Below, in pieces: positions 50,689-63,161 of a stretch of DNA of 64,000 nucleotides. The position numbers and the translations under genes were made by a program. Positions within the stretch are counted from its first letter, which is position 1. Every line of letters begins with the position of its first letter. The notes below the pieces were generated by a model that was not told the origin of the DNA, made no database searches, and saw only the letters and a program-made list of their open reading frames with translations. Source of the stretch: Trichomonas vaginalis G3 (taxonomy: Eukaryota > Parabasalia > Trichomonadida > Trichomonadidae); the NCBI RefSeq assembly GCF_026262505.1, contig NC_067206.1, positions 29,031,896 to 29,095,895 of the forward strand, in the 5' to 3' direction.

Positions 50689-51267
50689 ATGTCATTTCCG
50701 AAAAATAGAAGCGTAAGTGTTTCAAAAGGTTTAATGGCGGTGGCAGATGTGAAGTTAAATTCACCAACTCAAACAAACAGTCAAAGTGTTATTGTCAATG
50801 TCAAAGACAGAGATGTTGAAGTGGGGAAACCATACGAAGACCAAGATGGTATAACAATTGTTCCTGTAAAAGAACCAACATATCCTGAAGTTAGCAGAGA
50901 CTTAAGTTCTGTTGCAGATATTCGAAACGACTACCAACAACTGAAAGACAAACTTCAAACTCAGGAGAAGATTTGTCAAGCTTTAGGTATAATGTTAAAC
51001 TTGGTCGAACACAACCCTGTAAAAGTGAACTCATATGTCATTGCACCTCATGAAGTTTTGAAAGAACTATTGAAACTTTTGACAGAGGCAGACGATATAA
51101 ACATCAAAGAAATAGAACCCGACGTTAGTTGCTGTGGTGTTTCATATAATGTCATTGACAAGATATACGTTATGAAAGGAGGTGAAACGTTGAACTTAAA
51201 GTATAGTTTCCCAGACGTCATAAAAATATTTGACGACCACAACATTTCATTAAAATTTATTTGCTAA
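50689..51267 (+). CDS. VSCCG-motif protein of Maverick B, copy 2, 192 aa
   Basis: MSFPKNRSVSVSKGLMAVAD, a disordered Pro-rich part, a coiled coil (DIRNDYQQLKDKLQTQEKIC), then VIAPHEVLKELLKLLTEADD, EPDVSCCGVSYNVI and LKYSFPDVIKIFDDHNISLK. The C-terminal half matches the plan of the 223-aa Maverick A protein at 17747-18418. It ends 4 bp before the penton-like gene. Confidence 0.7.
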   Translation: MSFPKNRSVSVSKGLMAVADVKLNSPTQTNSQSVIVNVKDRDVEVGKPYEDQDGITIVPVKEPTYPEVSRDLSSVADIRNDYQQLKDKLQTQEKICQALGIMLNLVEHNPVKVNSYVIAPHEVLKELLKLLTEADDINIKEIEPDVSCCGVSYNVIDKIYVMKGGETLNLKYSFPDVIKIFDDHNISLKFIC

Positions 51268-51271
51268 GTAA

Positions 51272-51472
51272 ATGGCAGAAGACATAGTGGTTTATACTAT
51301 TACGACTAAAAACCCTGAGTCATATAATTCTATAACAACAAACTTACAAAGTCCTCAAGGACGATATTGTAAACTAACTTTAAACACAATGACGACTAAA
51401 GCCTGTTTTGCTCTTTTGACACCAGAAGATTTTATTGTTGTGAATGGTAAAAAATACTCCTTTGAAGATATA
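51272..51472 (+). pseudogene. penton-like gene, part left of the mariner, copy 2
   Basis: Beta-rich start (VVYTITTKNPESYNSITTNL; KACFALLTPEDFIVVNGKKY). Split by the mariner at the TA at 51471-51472. Confidence 0.6.
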
Positions 51473-51666
51473 GGGTGTCCAAAGGTGCGTTTAGCACAGC
51501 GCTCTATATGAGACTATTAAAGGAGATATATGCTGATTATAAATATATAATAAAAAATATGAATATATGTATATGATGAGTATGTTGTATTTTGGCGCCA
51601 TGCCGGGATATAAAATGAATTTTGAGACAAGAGGCGGTTTCGCGGGAAATTTTGGCGGGATTTTTT

Positions 51667-51672
51667 TCATTT
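51667..51672 (+). promoter_or_regulatory. initiator (Inr) of the mariner transposase
   Basis: TCATTT, A(+1) at 51669, 9 nt before the ATG at 51678. It supports the shorter start. Confidence 0.6.
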
Positions 51673-51677
51673 TTTTA

Positions 51678-52694
51678 ATGAATCATAAAGAAAACATCCT
51701 CGCTCTTGCAAAAAAATGCAAAGACTGTAAAAAAATCTACGAGACATTGGTAAAATGCTTCGGTATGGATGCTCCTAGCTATTCCACTGTAACGTATCAT
51801 GTTAGGATGTATCACTTCATGAACAAAAAGGCGCCCATCATAAAAATTAACAAAAAATCGCCGGATCAAAGAAAAATCAAAGCAATTCTTCAAGCGCTAG
51901 ATGAAGACCCAAGAGCATCACTCAGAAGGATAGAGGAGATGACAAAGATACCACGTACAACAGTCAGTTATTATCTGCACAATTATTTGAACTACAAACT
52001 AGCGTATACACGTTGGGTTCCGCACAACCTTAATTCAGTTCAAAAAAAATCTAGAGTCCAATCTTCGAAAGAGCTCCTCTCTATATTGGGTGCGTATCAA
52101 TCCAAGAAGTTTCGCTTTTTAGTAACAGGGGACGAGTCTTGGTTTCAATATGCAACAGAAGCCAAAATCATGTGGATCCCGAAGGATGAAAATCCGCAAA
52201 CATTCCCGAAGAAAAAAATTGACACACCAATGATGATGTTGTCGGTTTTTTGGGGCGTGAATGGCATCATCGCAATTGATATTCTTCAAAAACCTAATAC
52301 GATGAATGCTCAGTATCTAATTGACAATGTTCTTACTCAAATTATCAATTCTGATGAGTTTGAGAAATCCAAACAACAAAAACAAAAGTTTGCAATTCAT
52401 TTTGATAATTCAAGAGTTCACAAAAGTCATAAGGTAATGAATTACTTGGTGGAAAACAATGTCAAAGTTATTCCAAACCCAATTTATTCACCTGATATTG
52501 CACCCTCTGACTTTTATTTATTCGGCACGCTAAAAAAGAGAGCTGAAGGACGCGAATTCGCGAGTCCAGATGATCTTGAAAATTTTGTAAGAGAGCAATT
52601 TGAGCAATTTTCTCATGATGATTTAAAGCGTGTCTTTCAAGCCTGGATCGATCGCTGCGAACGCGTGATTGAATCCAATGGTGATTATATTTAA
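51678..52694 (+). CDS. mariner transposase, copy 2, 338 aa, intact
   Basis: DD34D transposase acting by cut and paste at TA sites. Numbered from the ATG at 51678: helix-turn-helix region with TIPRTTVSYYLH-like text near residue 90, the WVPHNL motif (113-118), VTGDESWF with D152, IHFDNSRVHKS with D243 and YSPDIAPSDFYLFG with D278, exactly 34 residues after D243. The length fits mariner (about 340). An ATG 111 nt upstream is in frame but lies before the initiator. Known trichomonad relative: Tvmar1. Confidence 0.9.
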   Translation: MNHKENILALAKKCKDCKKIYETLVKCFGMDAPSYSTVTYHVRMYHFMNKKAPIIKINKKSPDQRKIKAILQALDEDPRASLRRIEEMTKIPRTTVSYYLHNYLNYKLAYTRWVPHNLNSVQKKSRVQSSKELLSILGAYQSKKFRFLVTGDESWFQYATEAKIMWIPKDENPQTFPKKKIDTPMMMLSVFWGVNGIIAIDILQKPNTMNAQYLIDNVLTQIINSDEFEKSKQQKQKFAIHFDNSRVHKSHKVMNYLVENNVKVIPNPIYSPDIAPSDFYLFGTLKKRAEGREFASPDDLENFVREQFEQFSHDDLKRVFQAWIDRCERVIESNGDYI

Positions 52695-52774
52695 ATAAAC
52701 TTTATATATATGTAACTTGTTTATTTCTATTCGCAGTATTCAGGTTTGTGCTAAACACACCTTTGGACACCCTA

Positions 52775-53384
52775 TACTTACTCAGATATACCACCAACAG
52801 GTTTTGTTGACTTATTTAATACTTTAAGTACGGGTGTAACATGTGCTGCAACTAGAGCAGGTTTCATTATGTTTGGATGTCCGACTGAGTTTACTATAAA
52901 CAATATGAGCTATAATACAAAACTTATATCTGGTTTTTACTACCAACAGTTTCCTATAACAGGAAAAGGTGTCATACAAGGAATGTCTATTCCATTGACT
53001 TTAAGTACACCTATTTTATATATTGTTTCAAACTTAGGTTCAAAGTGTTATTCGAATGTCGACAGAAACTACTATGACCAAAAGATACTTATGCGTATAA
53101 ATAACACATTCTCTGCTGGTTTGCCTATTGTTCATTCGAATGCAGAGTTTTCAGCTTTAGTAAACTCAAACACTTTAGCAAACATAAACTTAACCTTAGT
53201 TGACGCAAACTTTGTTCCTGTAAAACTTTTATGTCCTATGTATTTGTCAATGACGGCAGAAAGTTTCGAATTGGAAGATGCGACTGGTGAAAGTATTGTA
53301 TTACAAGAACAACTTCAACAACAAATAGCTCAAGAACAACAAATGCAACAAATAGCTCAAGAACAACAAATAGCTCAAGAATAA
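52775..53384 (+). pseudogene. penton-like gene, part right of the mariner, copy 2
   Basis: Open text with TAISTP-type strands: GVIQGMSIPLTLSTPILYIV, NTLANINLTLVDANFVPVKL, LSMTAESFELEDATGES, then a tail of IAQEQQ repeats. The strand order resembles the Polinton penton (single jelly roll) and the 236-aa protein of Maverick A. The gene is split by the mariner. Confidence 0.55.
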
Positions 53385-53411
53385 AAAAATATTTTTTTTA
53401 TTTTTATAAAA

Positions 53412-53573
53412 ATGTACAGAATAGATGTTTCAGATTTTTATGACTTCCAAGCGTTCAGAAATATGTGTCCATTTCGAGACTATAACAAAGCAGTCGAGAA
53501 TTTGAAACGTTTAGTCATTTATGTCGACTCTGCCCCAGAATGTTATGTTATGAAAGAATGGTGTTGTGCATGA
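53412..53573 (+). CDS. 53-aa frame at the unit end, copy 2
   Basis: As at 43658-43819. A TTTTTATAAAAATG leader precedes it. About 150 nt of AT-rich sequence follow before the hairpin tag. Confidence 0.4.
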   Translation: MYRIDVSDFYDFQAFRNMCPFRDYNKAVENLKRLVIYVDSAPECYVMKEWCCA

Positions 53574-53805
53574 AAATTCGGTTCACTTCACTTCTGATAA
53601 AAGTGACAAGTTTACATGGCAAAATAGTTTACATGGCAAAATATATAGGGTATTTTTTTTAAAAGTAGTTATCTTTATATATAAAAATAAAACTTTTGAT
53701 ATATTTGAGTAAATGAAAAAAAAAGGTATTGGGGCTTCCAGGGGCTGCGCCCCTTCTAGCCCCGAAGATGTTTAGTATAAAATGAAGTTTTTATTCGGAA
53801 AATTG

Positions 53806-54686
53806 TTAGTCTTCTGGTGTGAATTCGGAGGACTCTTCTTGGATAGAGTCTTGTATTTCCTCCTCTTCTTCTTCTTCCTCCATTGCTTCTGGGAAGAAGC
53901 CTTCTTCTGGGTCGAAAACATTATATAATGTGTAATTGAATGACACATTATATCTTTGTTTGAGTTCGCTCCTGACAAAGAACTTAGTTCCAGGAATACA
54001 GAAGACTTCTGTGCGTTGGAAAAGCTGATGTCCTGGAACGAATTTGGCAATTAGAGACTTCTTTTTCCGAATTGTTCAGGAGTTTCCATGACGACAGTAA
54101 CAACATCTCCATCTGCGAGGTCTTGTTGTTGTTCGGAAAGGTAAAGAGCAATGATATGAATGGTTGCTGCGTTGAATTCGAGAAAGTCGAATTCAAATTG
54201 TGTTGTCGTATAGCATTCAAACCATTTTGTACAGTTGTCTCCGAACTCGTCAATGTATTCATCTTCGTCATATCCGTAACTAAAGACTTGGAATTCGGCA
54301 ATTCTCTTGTCGAATGACCGTTGCATGTAACGAGGAAGATTTTGACGAACTTGGTATAAAGTTCTCAACATTATAAGCTTAGTAAATGTTGGAAAATACT
54401 GAACTAAGACATCGCTAAGCTCAATTGGACTTGGAATTGTCTTAGTAAGTTCAATTGAACTAGCAATTGCTTTGTTCAGAACTTCACAGAACTGAGTATT
54501 GTATGTAGCGTCTGGTTGTGTGTTTTCTTCGGCGTCTTTGAGATATTTAGAGCAAATTTGTTGAAGAATTTCTCTTAATTCGCTGTTAGACTTTTTGGTG
54601 GTTATTCTAACAGCTGTGCCAGTTCTTGGAGGTTGTGGGGCTTTGGCTTTGGTTAGCGGTTGAGAATTGTTAATGTTGGCTTCCAT
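53806..54686 (-). pseudogene. acidic Maverick B protein, copy 3, broken
   Basis: Near-identical to 44052-44933; about one break. Confidence 0.7.
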
Positions 54687-54734
54687 TAGACAAGAATAAA
54701 CTGTTTTTTTCGGACTACTCATAGAAAAGTTTAA

Positions 54735-54915
54735 AATAAACCGTTTTCGTCAACGGTAACCCCCTCTATTTTTTTTATTTTATTGAAAAGTCTCCGTTGG
54801 CAAACCGTTCCATCTCAAATATTGAATGAACTATAAACGTTTTTTGTTTTCTATATATACTTTTTTGTCCAACGGTAAAACTTTTTACACAACGGTTTTG
54901 AGAGTCGTCGCCGTT
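54735..54915. promoter_or_regulatory. divergent promoter region with Myb-type sites, copy 3
   Basis: Same AACGG cluster as in copies 1 and 2; no gene in 54687-55158. Confidence 0.5.
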
Positions 54916-55158
54916 GACTTTTTTGTAGAGCACTCAAAATAGTATAACTTTGTCCGGACAAGTAAGGGTCTATCGTCGCTACAGGAAAAGTTACAGGCGT
55001 TCCAAGGAAGTATACTTTGAGAAGCCTTTTCCCCTTATAGAATGAGATAGGACGGTTATTTTACAAAACTGACAACACTTTGACCGAGTAGTTTTTTGTG
55101 CTGAACAAAAAGTGTCATATAAACATCTGTCAAAAGCCGCTTTTTAACTTCACTTAAA

Positions 55159-58100
55159 ATGCCACGTAAGCTACGTAAGAATATACGTAAGAGGAAGAGA
55201 GCATTGAAACATCCAATAGTAAAACTAACACCACAACAACAGTTGCAACAACAAATGCTGAATGACCCCACTATGTTGCAACAAATGTCAAGCAATCCTA
55301 TGCTTTTAAACCGAGTTCTTGGTGCACAGAGTGGAGGTTTAAGAGCGGCACTTTTAGCGAAAATGGCAGGCTATGGTGGAGCTGCAGACGGAACAGCATA
55401 TAACCCTCAAAGTCAAATGAATTTGAGTTTACTCAAAAATCAAATATCAGATGTCAAAAAGTCAAACATAGACATACAGAAGCAAATAGGTGAAAACGAA
55501 AAGAAACTAGAATATGACAGACACACAAAGAAACTCAATGAGTTAAACGTAGAGAAAAAGAAGAAAGAAGAACAACTGAAAGAACTAAGTACAGAGGAAT
55601 ATGCGAAAAAAGTGTCAGAAAAAGCAACAGAAGTAGCAAAAATGGAACAAGATGTCATAAATTTGAAAAACCATACTACTCGATATAAAGTACTGAAAGA
55701 TGAAGAGATAAAACAAAAAGCCCTGAAGACATATATGGATAGCGATGAGTATAAAAAAGAAGTTGAAGCAAATGTAAAGGCAGAAAAACTTTTACAGTTG
55801 CAAAACCAAACCGTACAGTATGAAAACTTAGCACAAGAAAGTAAAAATAACGACGCAGCCATGCAAAAGGCAATGAAAAGCGCAGAATATATAAAAGCTA
55901 ACAATGACTGGTTAGATGCCCAAGCCAACGCTAAAGCAGCCCAACTTATAGGGTCAATAAGGACAAAAATACAAGCGGATGAAGACAGTTCAAATGAAGC
56001 TTTAATGAATGCTGACTTTAAGAACGCCTTCGAAGCTCTTCATAGTAAGGTGAAACTAGTGAACGACTTCTCATCTGGAAAGAAACTGAAGTCTGAAGGT
56101 TTCGACAACGAGTTAAGAGAAGTAGCACAAAATATGACGAAAATAACAGATGCAGCAACGAGACAGGCAGTTCAAAGTGCCTATGACGCCGTTAGAGCAA
56201 CTGTTGTGGAAAGTCAAGAAAAAGAGTTACAACAGACCAAAACAGACCTAGTAAATGCTTTCTTAAAAACGAAAAGTCAGGTAGGACATTATGCTGCAGA
56301 TGGAACATATGTGCCAGCTGGTGGAACTTATATACCACCAAACCCTCCAAGAGAAGCACCTGCACCAGGACTACCTAAAACATTTACATCGTCACATGGA
56401 CACAGACACAAGCATGCACCAAAACCAACACAACAACCAACAGTTCAAAATCCAGCACAACAACAACAACCAGCACAACAACCACCTCCACAACCAGCAC
56501 AGCAACCAACAGTTCAAAACCCTGCACAACAACAACCACAAACAGAGCAAGGACATAAAAGAAGTAGAGAACAAGGAAACCAAGAATTCTTAAAAATGCT
56601 AAAGGAAGATTATGGTTACTCAGATACTCTTGACTTTAGTGACAGATATAAAGAAGCTATTAGAAAGTTCAAGGAAGGAAATACTGACCCGAACCTATTT
56701 AGCTTTATGGCTCAGCACCAAATGGGATATAATTTCAAACCTGGAAAATACAAGCTCGCTAAGGGATATGATTTAATAGCATATCATCCAAATGACATGA
56801 CTGAATTTACTCCGAGATATTTGGTGTCAGAGCTAAATGACAATTCAACTCTCTTCATGAAACGCGTAAAAAATAGAGACGGAACGAAAGAAGAAAGGTT
56901 TATGAGTCCGGATGACTTAGATAGGGAACTTGTTAAAAACGGTCTCGGAATATATGAAATGCCAGCAGATGAGGTACAAGAAACTCCACAGGAAGAAGTT
57001 CAGATACAACCAGACATGGAAGAAATAGTTCAGCAACAACAGCTAGAAGAGCCTGAAGGAAACGAACAAGTCCCTCCTTTGGAAACTAACTTCACAGAAC
57101 TAGATGAAGATTTGGAACAGCCGAAAAATCTTGACCCTCAACAAGAGTATGAGGTGAATATGGAATCTTTCCAAGAGTCTAAGAAAAATTCGGCTGACAT
57201 AGTAGAAGAATATCGAAAAATGTTTGCCGACATACAAAAGACTCCAACACCAGATGAAAATATTCAGCATAGAATGGAAGTACTGAAAAGAAAATGTACG
57301 CAAATACAATAACCCTTTTTACTTACGACCATATAACGTTCAATCTTTGGCTGAACTCGGTGAAAATAAAAGGTTAAATTTCAACAAAACATATAGAAAT
57401 GAAACATTGTTTAAAGTTCATTCAGAACCTAACCAAGATGGAAACAAACCTACTTTTGTTTCTGCAGACTATGGAACTACAATGAGATGGGTCATAAAGC
57501 TAACCCGGATAGGTGGTTCATAAACTTACAACCTCAATTCAAGAAGTTGTAGACGCAATGGAAGTGAATGCGTGAACCAGATATAGCTGGTATTTTCAGC
57601 CGGCTTTAATGCCATTGAAAGATATGAAACATGCAGATATTTTGAACCAGTATGAAATGAACATGGCTGATGAAATATAACACCTGACGTTCTAGAACAT
57701 TTATCTCAAAGAACTACACAGAACCATAAAGATGGTATATTTGGTGAAGAGTTTAGAAAGAAAGTTAGGGATAGAGAAGGAAGAGAACCTATTGTACATG
57801 ACCTTGCAAACGAAAGTTTACAAAATGTCATAAAAACTTACTTTGCAGACAATGAAATGAGAAGGATGAATATTTAAGAAAACTCAAATGGACAGTACCA
57901 AATGAAATGTTAGTATTGAAAAACATGTTCCTTGACAAAAATAAAACCAACTACAGAAATAAATGACGCAAGACTGAAACGTTGGGTAAAAGCTTTCCCA
58001 TTCACAAAAGATATTATTGGTTACATGGAAAGAAAACCAGAATAGCTACAAAAACATATATTTGGAAACGAGCTTATTCCATATGGACAAGCTATTTTGA

Positions 58101-58465
58101 AAGAGCTTGAACCGGAAACTCAGGAAAGAGTCATGCAAACAATACGCGAAGACTCAAATACAAACTATTGACAAACTCTTTCTAGGATATAGGTTACCTG
58201 AGATGGCGACCAGAGCCCAAAGGCAAAAAGGACAGGCGAAATTTACAACATACTAGGTGAACATGAGGCAAAGATGCAACAACTTGAAGCAGAGGGCAAG
58301 TTACCAAAAGCGACACCAAAGAAGAAGAGAAGAGTAGACAAAGTGAAAGTAGTGAAGAAGTAACTTCATCTAGTGAAAGTAGTGGCAATGAAGGAAAAGA
58401 AGAGTTAAAAACTCAGTCAGGAAGAAGTAAAGCTTGGTCCGAGTGGGTTCTATTATGACACATAA
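55159..58465 (+). pseudogene. large coiled-coil Maverick B protein, copy 3, broken
   Basis: The first 700 codons are open and match copy 2; the rest is broken, with about ten breaks, more than in the other copies. Confidence 0.7.
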
Positions 58466-58499
58466 AATCCAACTATTCTATATTTTTACCCATATGAAA

Positions 58500-60107
58500 A
58501 TGTACGCCGCTCAGAATATAACGCCAACAGTTTTGGATGCCATGAACGGAAATGTTTCCGAATGGTATAACGAATGCGACAATGCCATTAGAAGGTCAGA
58601 AATAGTTCCTGGAACTTACGAATATACAACTGCTGTTTCTTATGGAAACGTAGGTGAGTTTTGGAGAAGGTTCTTCAACAACAGTAGATATTGCTTGCGA
58701 CAGGTTTCATATTATTTCTATTGACAACTCTTTCTTATACGTGGAACAAGACATTGAAATAAAACCTTCTGCCAAGTTGTCTGACAAGAAAGGTTGCAAT
58801 GGAATTTTCTATGTCGGATACCAATATGCTCCAGAAGTTTTCATGGGATATAAGATATATTCTAACTCTGACTTAGTTCAAACAGTAACATGGGCAAACT
58901 ATGAATGGTTCGCTTTGAGAAACTCAGTACAACCACAAGCTAGAGAACAAACAGACCAGTATGCCACCATTGAGAAAATAAGAAGACTTGACCCTAACGT
59001 TCCAGGAGTTTATGTTAACCTTTCTGGACAAACTGCAGCAGCAGTAACCAAAGTAAAACTGAAACTTAGAGTTCCTTTGTCATCTTTCCTCATCTTCAGG
59101 TTTTTAAGATACTTGCCAAACTGGGCAGGAAAAATTTCTATCGAACTTACTCCAAGCAAAAATAACTTAGTCATTGCACCAACACAAGACCCATTCACTA
59201 TTACAGACGTAGAGGGAACAAATAAAACGTCATTCGCCGACTTTTGCAAAGACAAAGTTGACTTAGACTTTGGTTTCTCAAACTTCAACACTGAAGTAAA
59301 CTATTATTTCAATGCTGCTGGAACTGCTTGGGACCCAGTTAAGTTCACATGCGAAAAATTTGAATGCAAGAGAATAGAAAGCAGACTTGCAGTCTATATG
59401 TTGGACCCAGATATTTCAAATGCTTTAGCTGCCAAATATATTGCAGTTCCACTTATGTTCCATATACACCAAATATCTGTCAAAGACTTTGCAGGTGAAG
59501 TTGGAAACCAAAGTGCTGACCCAGGTGCAAGAACGATATTGCTTTAACAACTGCAATGAAACATGCAGATACTATGTTTGTACTGTTCAGACGAACTATA
59601 AATGACTATTCTTGTTTCTACAACCCCGGTATTAAATATCATATAAACATAGATGGCAAATATTATCCAAGAGAAGAATATTCTACAGTTGAAGATATGA
59701 GGTCATACAACTTGACATTAGATGCTATGAACTTTAACAACAACTTCACAACAACCATTAACCCTGAAATGCAAAGTTCTATTATGCCATATGTGAAAGT
59801 ATGGACCCATACAGGAAGTCAAAAAACTCAATATACAAATGGAGACCGTTCAAACTTTTGGCTTGGCATTCCATTTGCTGACTCAGAAGACTTTATGGGT
59901 GGTATTTCAACTGTTGGTACAGTTCAAATACAATATACTGGTGACAGAGACGGTCCAGATGAATTGAAAGCAAAGAAGTTTACAAAACCAATAGCACTTT
60001 TCACGGAAGATGCTCTTTTGAAGATTCGTTCGATGAAACCTGCTGGGGCTCCTCAGATTGGCATAACGACAGCTTCCATCGAGCAGATTTTGGCAGCAGG
60101 TCAGTAA
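58500..60107 (+). pseudogene. major capsid protein, copy 3, broken
   Basis: Near-identical to 48750-50357; about two breaks. Confidence 0.8.
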
Positions 60108-60420
60108 GTTGTTCTTGAACTGACTTCTCTCCGTCAAATATTGACAGTACGCCAGTTTTGACATAATATTGTATTATAAACTTACCTTTAGAAATATCTG
60201 TAAGTTTTGAAGTTATATTTTTGTCTGCTTCAAGAACTTTCACCATTTCAGTTATACCAACTTTCTTTGCTTTATGAAAATATTTTGGTTCAGCAAAGAC
60301 TGCTATTCTATAACATTTTCCATTGTTTGTATAAAGAACTATTCTGTCAATGTATTTGTATTGTTTGTGTGTGTAAACTTTGTTTTGCTTCAATTCGAAG
60401 AGATACTCAAATACGTCCAT
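60001..60420 (-). CDS. small Maverick B protein, copy 3, 139 aa
   Basis: Identical to the frame at 50251-50670. Confidence 0.55.
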   Translation of the reverse strand: MDVFEYLFELKQNKVYTHKQYKYIDRIVLYTNNGKCYRIAVFAEPKYFHKAKKVGITEMVKVLEADKNITSKLTDISKGKFIIQYYVKTGVLSIFDGEKSVQEQLTDLLPKSARWKLSLCQSEEPQQVSSNESSKEHLP

Positions 60421-60438
60421 CTTTTTATTCTAAGTAAA

Positions 60439-61017
60439 ATGTCATTTCCGAAAAATAGAAGCGTAAGTGTTTCAAAAGGTTTAATGGCGGTGGCAGATGT
60501 GAAGTTAAATTCACCAACTCAAACAAACAGTCAAAGTGTTATTGTCAATGTCAAAGACAGAGATGTTGAAGTGGGGAAACCATACGAAGACCAAGATGGT
60601 ATAACAATTGTTCCTGTAAAAGAACCAACATATCCTGAAGTTAGCAGAGACTTAAGTTCTGTTGCAGATATTCGAAACGACTACCAACAACTGAAAGACA
60701 AACTTCAAACTCAGGAGAAGATTTGTCAAGCTTTAGGTATAATGTTAAACTTGGTCGAACACAACCCTGTAAAAGTGAACTCATATGTCATTGCACCTCA
60801 TGAAGTTTTGAAAGAACTATTGAAACTTTTGACAGAGGCAGACGATATAAACATCAAAGAAATAGAACCCGACGTTAGTTGCTGTGGTGTTTCATATAAT
60901 GTCATTGACAAGATATACGTTATGAAAGGAGGTGAAACGTTGAACTTAAAGTATAGTTTCCCAGACGTCATAAAAATATTTGACGACCACAACATTTCAT
61001 TAAAATTTATTTGCTAA
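60439..61017 (+). CDS. VSCCG-motif protein of Maverick B, copy 3, 192 aa
   Basis: Identical to the protein at 50689-51267, with the same 18-nt divergent start gap (60421-60438). Confidence 0.7.
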   Translation: MSFPKNRSVSVSKGLMAVADVKLNSPTQTNSQSVIVNVKDRDVEVGKPYEDQDGITIVPVKEPTYPEVSRDLSSVADIRNDYQQLKDKLQTQEKICQALGIMLNLVEHNPVKVNSYVIAPHEVLKELLKLLTEADDINIKEIEPDVSCCGVSYNVIDKIYVMKGGETLNLKYSFPDVIKIFDDHNISLKFIC

Positions 61018-61021
61018 GTAA

Positions 61022-61222
61022 ATGGCAGAAGACATAGTGGTTTATACTATTACGACTAAAAACCCTGAGTCATATAATTCTATAACAACAAACTTACAAA
61101 GTCCTCAAGGACGATATTGTAAACTAACTTTAAACACAATGACGACTAAAGCCTGTTTTGCTCTTTTGACACCAGAAGATTTTATTGTTGTGAATGGTAA
61201 AAAATACTCCTTTGAAGATATA
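61022..61222 (+). pseudogene. penton-like gene, part left of the mariner, copy 3
   Basis: As in copy 2; the insertion is at the TA at 61221-61222. Confidence 0.6.
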
Positions 61223-62521
61223 GGGTGTCCAAAGGTGCGTTTAGCACAGCGCTCTATATGAGACTATTAAAGGAGATATATGCTGATTATAAATATATAA
61301 TAAAAAATATGAATATATGTATATGATGAGTATGTTGTATTTTGGCGCCATGCCGGGATATAAAATGAATTTTGAGACAAGAGGCGGTTTCGCGGGAAAT
61401 TTTGGCGGGATTTTTTTCATTTTTTTAATGAATCATAAAGAAAACATCCTCGCTCTTGCAAAAAATGCAAAGACTGTAAAAAAATCTACGAGACATTGGT
61501 AAAATGCTTCGGTATGGATGCTCCTAGCTATTCCACTGTAACGTATCATGTTAGGATGTATCACTTCATGAACAAAAAGGCGCCCATCATAAAAATTAAC
61601 AAAAAATCGCCGGATCAAAGAAAAATCAAAGCAATTCTTCAAGCGCTAGATGAAGACCCAAGAGCATCACTCAGAAGGATAGAGGAGATGACAAAGATAC
61701 CACGTACAACAGTCAGTTATTATCTGCACAATTATTTGAACTACAAACTAGCGTATACACGTTGGGTTCCGCACAACCTTAATTCAGTTCAAAAAAAATC
61801 TAGAGTCCAATCTTCGAAAGAGCTCCTCTCTATATTGGGTGCGTATCAATCCAAGAAGTTTCGCTTTTTAGTAACAGGGGACGAGTCTTGGTTTCAATAT
61901 GCAACAGAAGCCAAAATCATGTGGATCCCGAAGGATGAAAATCCGCAAACATTCCCGAAGAAAAAAATTGACACACCAATGATGATGTTGTCGGTTTTTT
62001 GGGGCGTGAATGGCATCATCGCAATTGATATTCTTCAAAAACCTAATACGATGAATGCTCAGTATCTAATTGACAATGTTCTTACTCAAATTATCAATTC
62101 TGATGAGTTTGAGAAATCCAAACAACAAAAACAAAAGTTTGCAATTCATTTTGATAATTCAAGAGTTCACAAAAGTCATAAGGTAATGAATTACTTGGTG
62201 GAAAACAATGTCAAAGTTATTCCAAACCCAATTTATTCACCTGATATTGCACCCTCTGACTTTTATTTATTCGGCACGCTAAAAAAGAGAGCTGAAGGAC
62301 GCGAATTCGCGAGTCCAGATGATCTTGAAAATTTTGTAAGAGAGCAATTTGAGCAATTTTCTCATGATGATTTAAAGCGTGTCTTTCAAGCCTGGATCGA
62401 TCGCTGCGAACGCGTGATTGAATCCAATGGTGATTATATTTAAATAAACTTTATATATATGTAACTTGTTTATTTCTATTCGCAGTATTCAGGTTTGTGC
62501 TAAACACACCTTTGGACACCC
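61223..62521 (+). mobile_element. mariner (Tvmar1-like), copy 3
   Basis: Same ends and TA duplication (61221-61222, 62522-62523) as copy 2, one base shorter. The transposase has one frame change in an A-run near 61461 and is otherwise open. Confidence 0.88.
61428..62443 (+). pseudogene. mariner transposase, copy 3, one frame change
   Basis: All catalytic motifs of copy 2 are present (GDESWF, HFDNSRVHKS, YSPDIAPSD). One A fewer than copy 2 in the A-run near 61461 shifts the frame near the N-terminus; this may be a read error. Confidence 0.8.
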
Positions 62522-62523
62522 TA

Positions 62524-63133
62524 TACTTACTCAGATATACCACCAACAGGTTTTGTTGACTTATTTAATACTTTAAGTACGGGTGTAACATGTGCTGCAA
62601 CTAGAGCAGGTTTCATTATGTTTGGATGTCCGACTGAGTTTACTATAAACAATATGAGCTATAATACAAAACTTATATCTGGTTTTTACTACCAACAGTT
62701 TCCTATAACAGGAAAAGGTGTCATACAAGGAATGTCTATTCCATTGACTTTAAGTACACCTATTTTATATATTGTTTCAAACTTAGGTTCAAAGTGTTAT
62801 TCGAATGTCGACAGAAACTACTATGACCAAAAGATACTTATGCGTATAAATAACACATTCTCTGCTGGTTTGCCTATTGTTCATTCGAATGCAGAGTTTT
62901 CAGCTTTAGTAAACTCAAACACTTTAGCAAACATAAACTTAACCTTAGTTGACGCAAACTTTGTTCCTGTAAAACTTTTATGTCCTATGTATTTGTCAAT
63001 GACGGCAGAAAGTTTCGAATTGGAAGATGCAACTGGTGAAAGTATTGTATTACAAGAACAACTTCAACAACAAATAGCTCAAGAACAACAAATGCAACAA
63101 ATAGCTCAAGAACAACAAATAGCTCAAGAATAA
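62524..63133 (+). pseudogene. penton-like gene, part right of the mariner, copy 3
   Basis: Identical at protein level to 52775-53384. Confidence 0.55.
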
Positions 63134-63161
63134 AAAAATATTTTTTTTTATTTTTATAAAA

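Larger units (their letters stand above)
51473..52772 (+). mobile_element. mariner (Tvmar1-like), copy 2, complete, 1300 bp
   Basis: Inverted ends of about 26 bp with one mismatch (GGGTGTCCAAAGGTGCGTTT at the left), TA duplication at 51471-51472 and 52773-52774, and an uninterrupted DD34D transposase. It is inserted in the penton-like gene of the Maverick. Confidence 0.9.
43977..53730. mobile_element. Maverick B cassette, copy 2
   Basis: Best preserved copy: about three breaks in the element's own genes, with an open capsid gene and an open mariner transposase. The unit ends in a short 53-codon frame followed by the hairpin tag of the next unit. Confidence 0.85.

Noticed and set aside
53772-54301. 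Second minus frames overlapping the acidic gene
   Set aside because: They are other frames of the same gene, which is better explained by the YGYDEDEYIDEFG frame.
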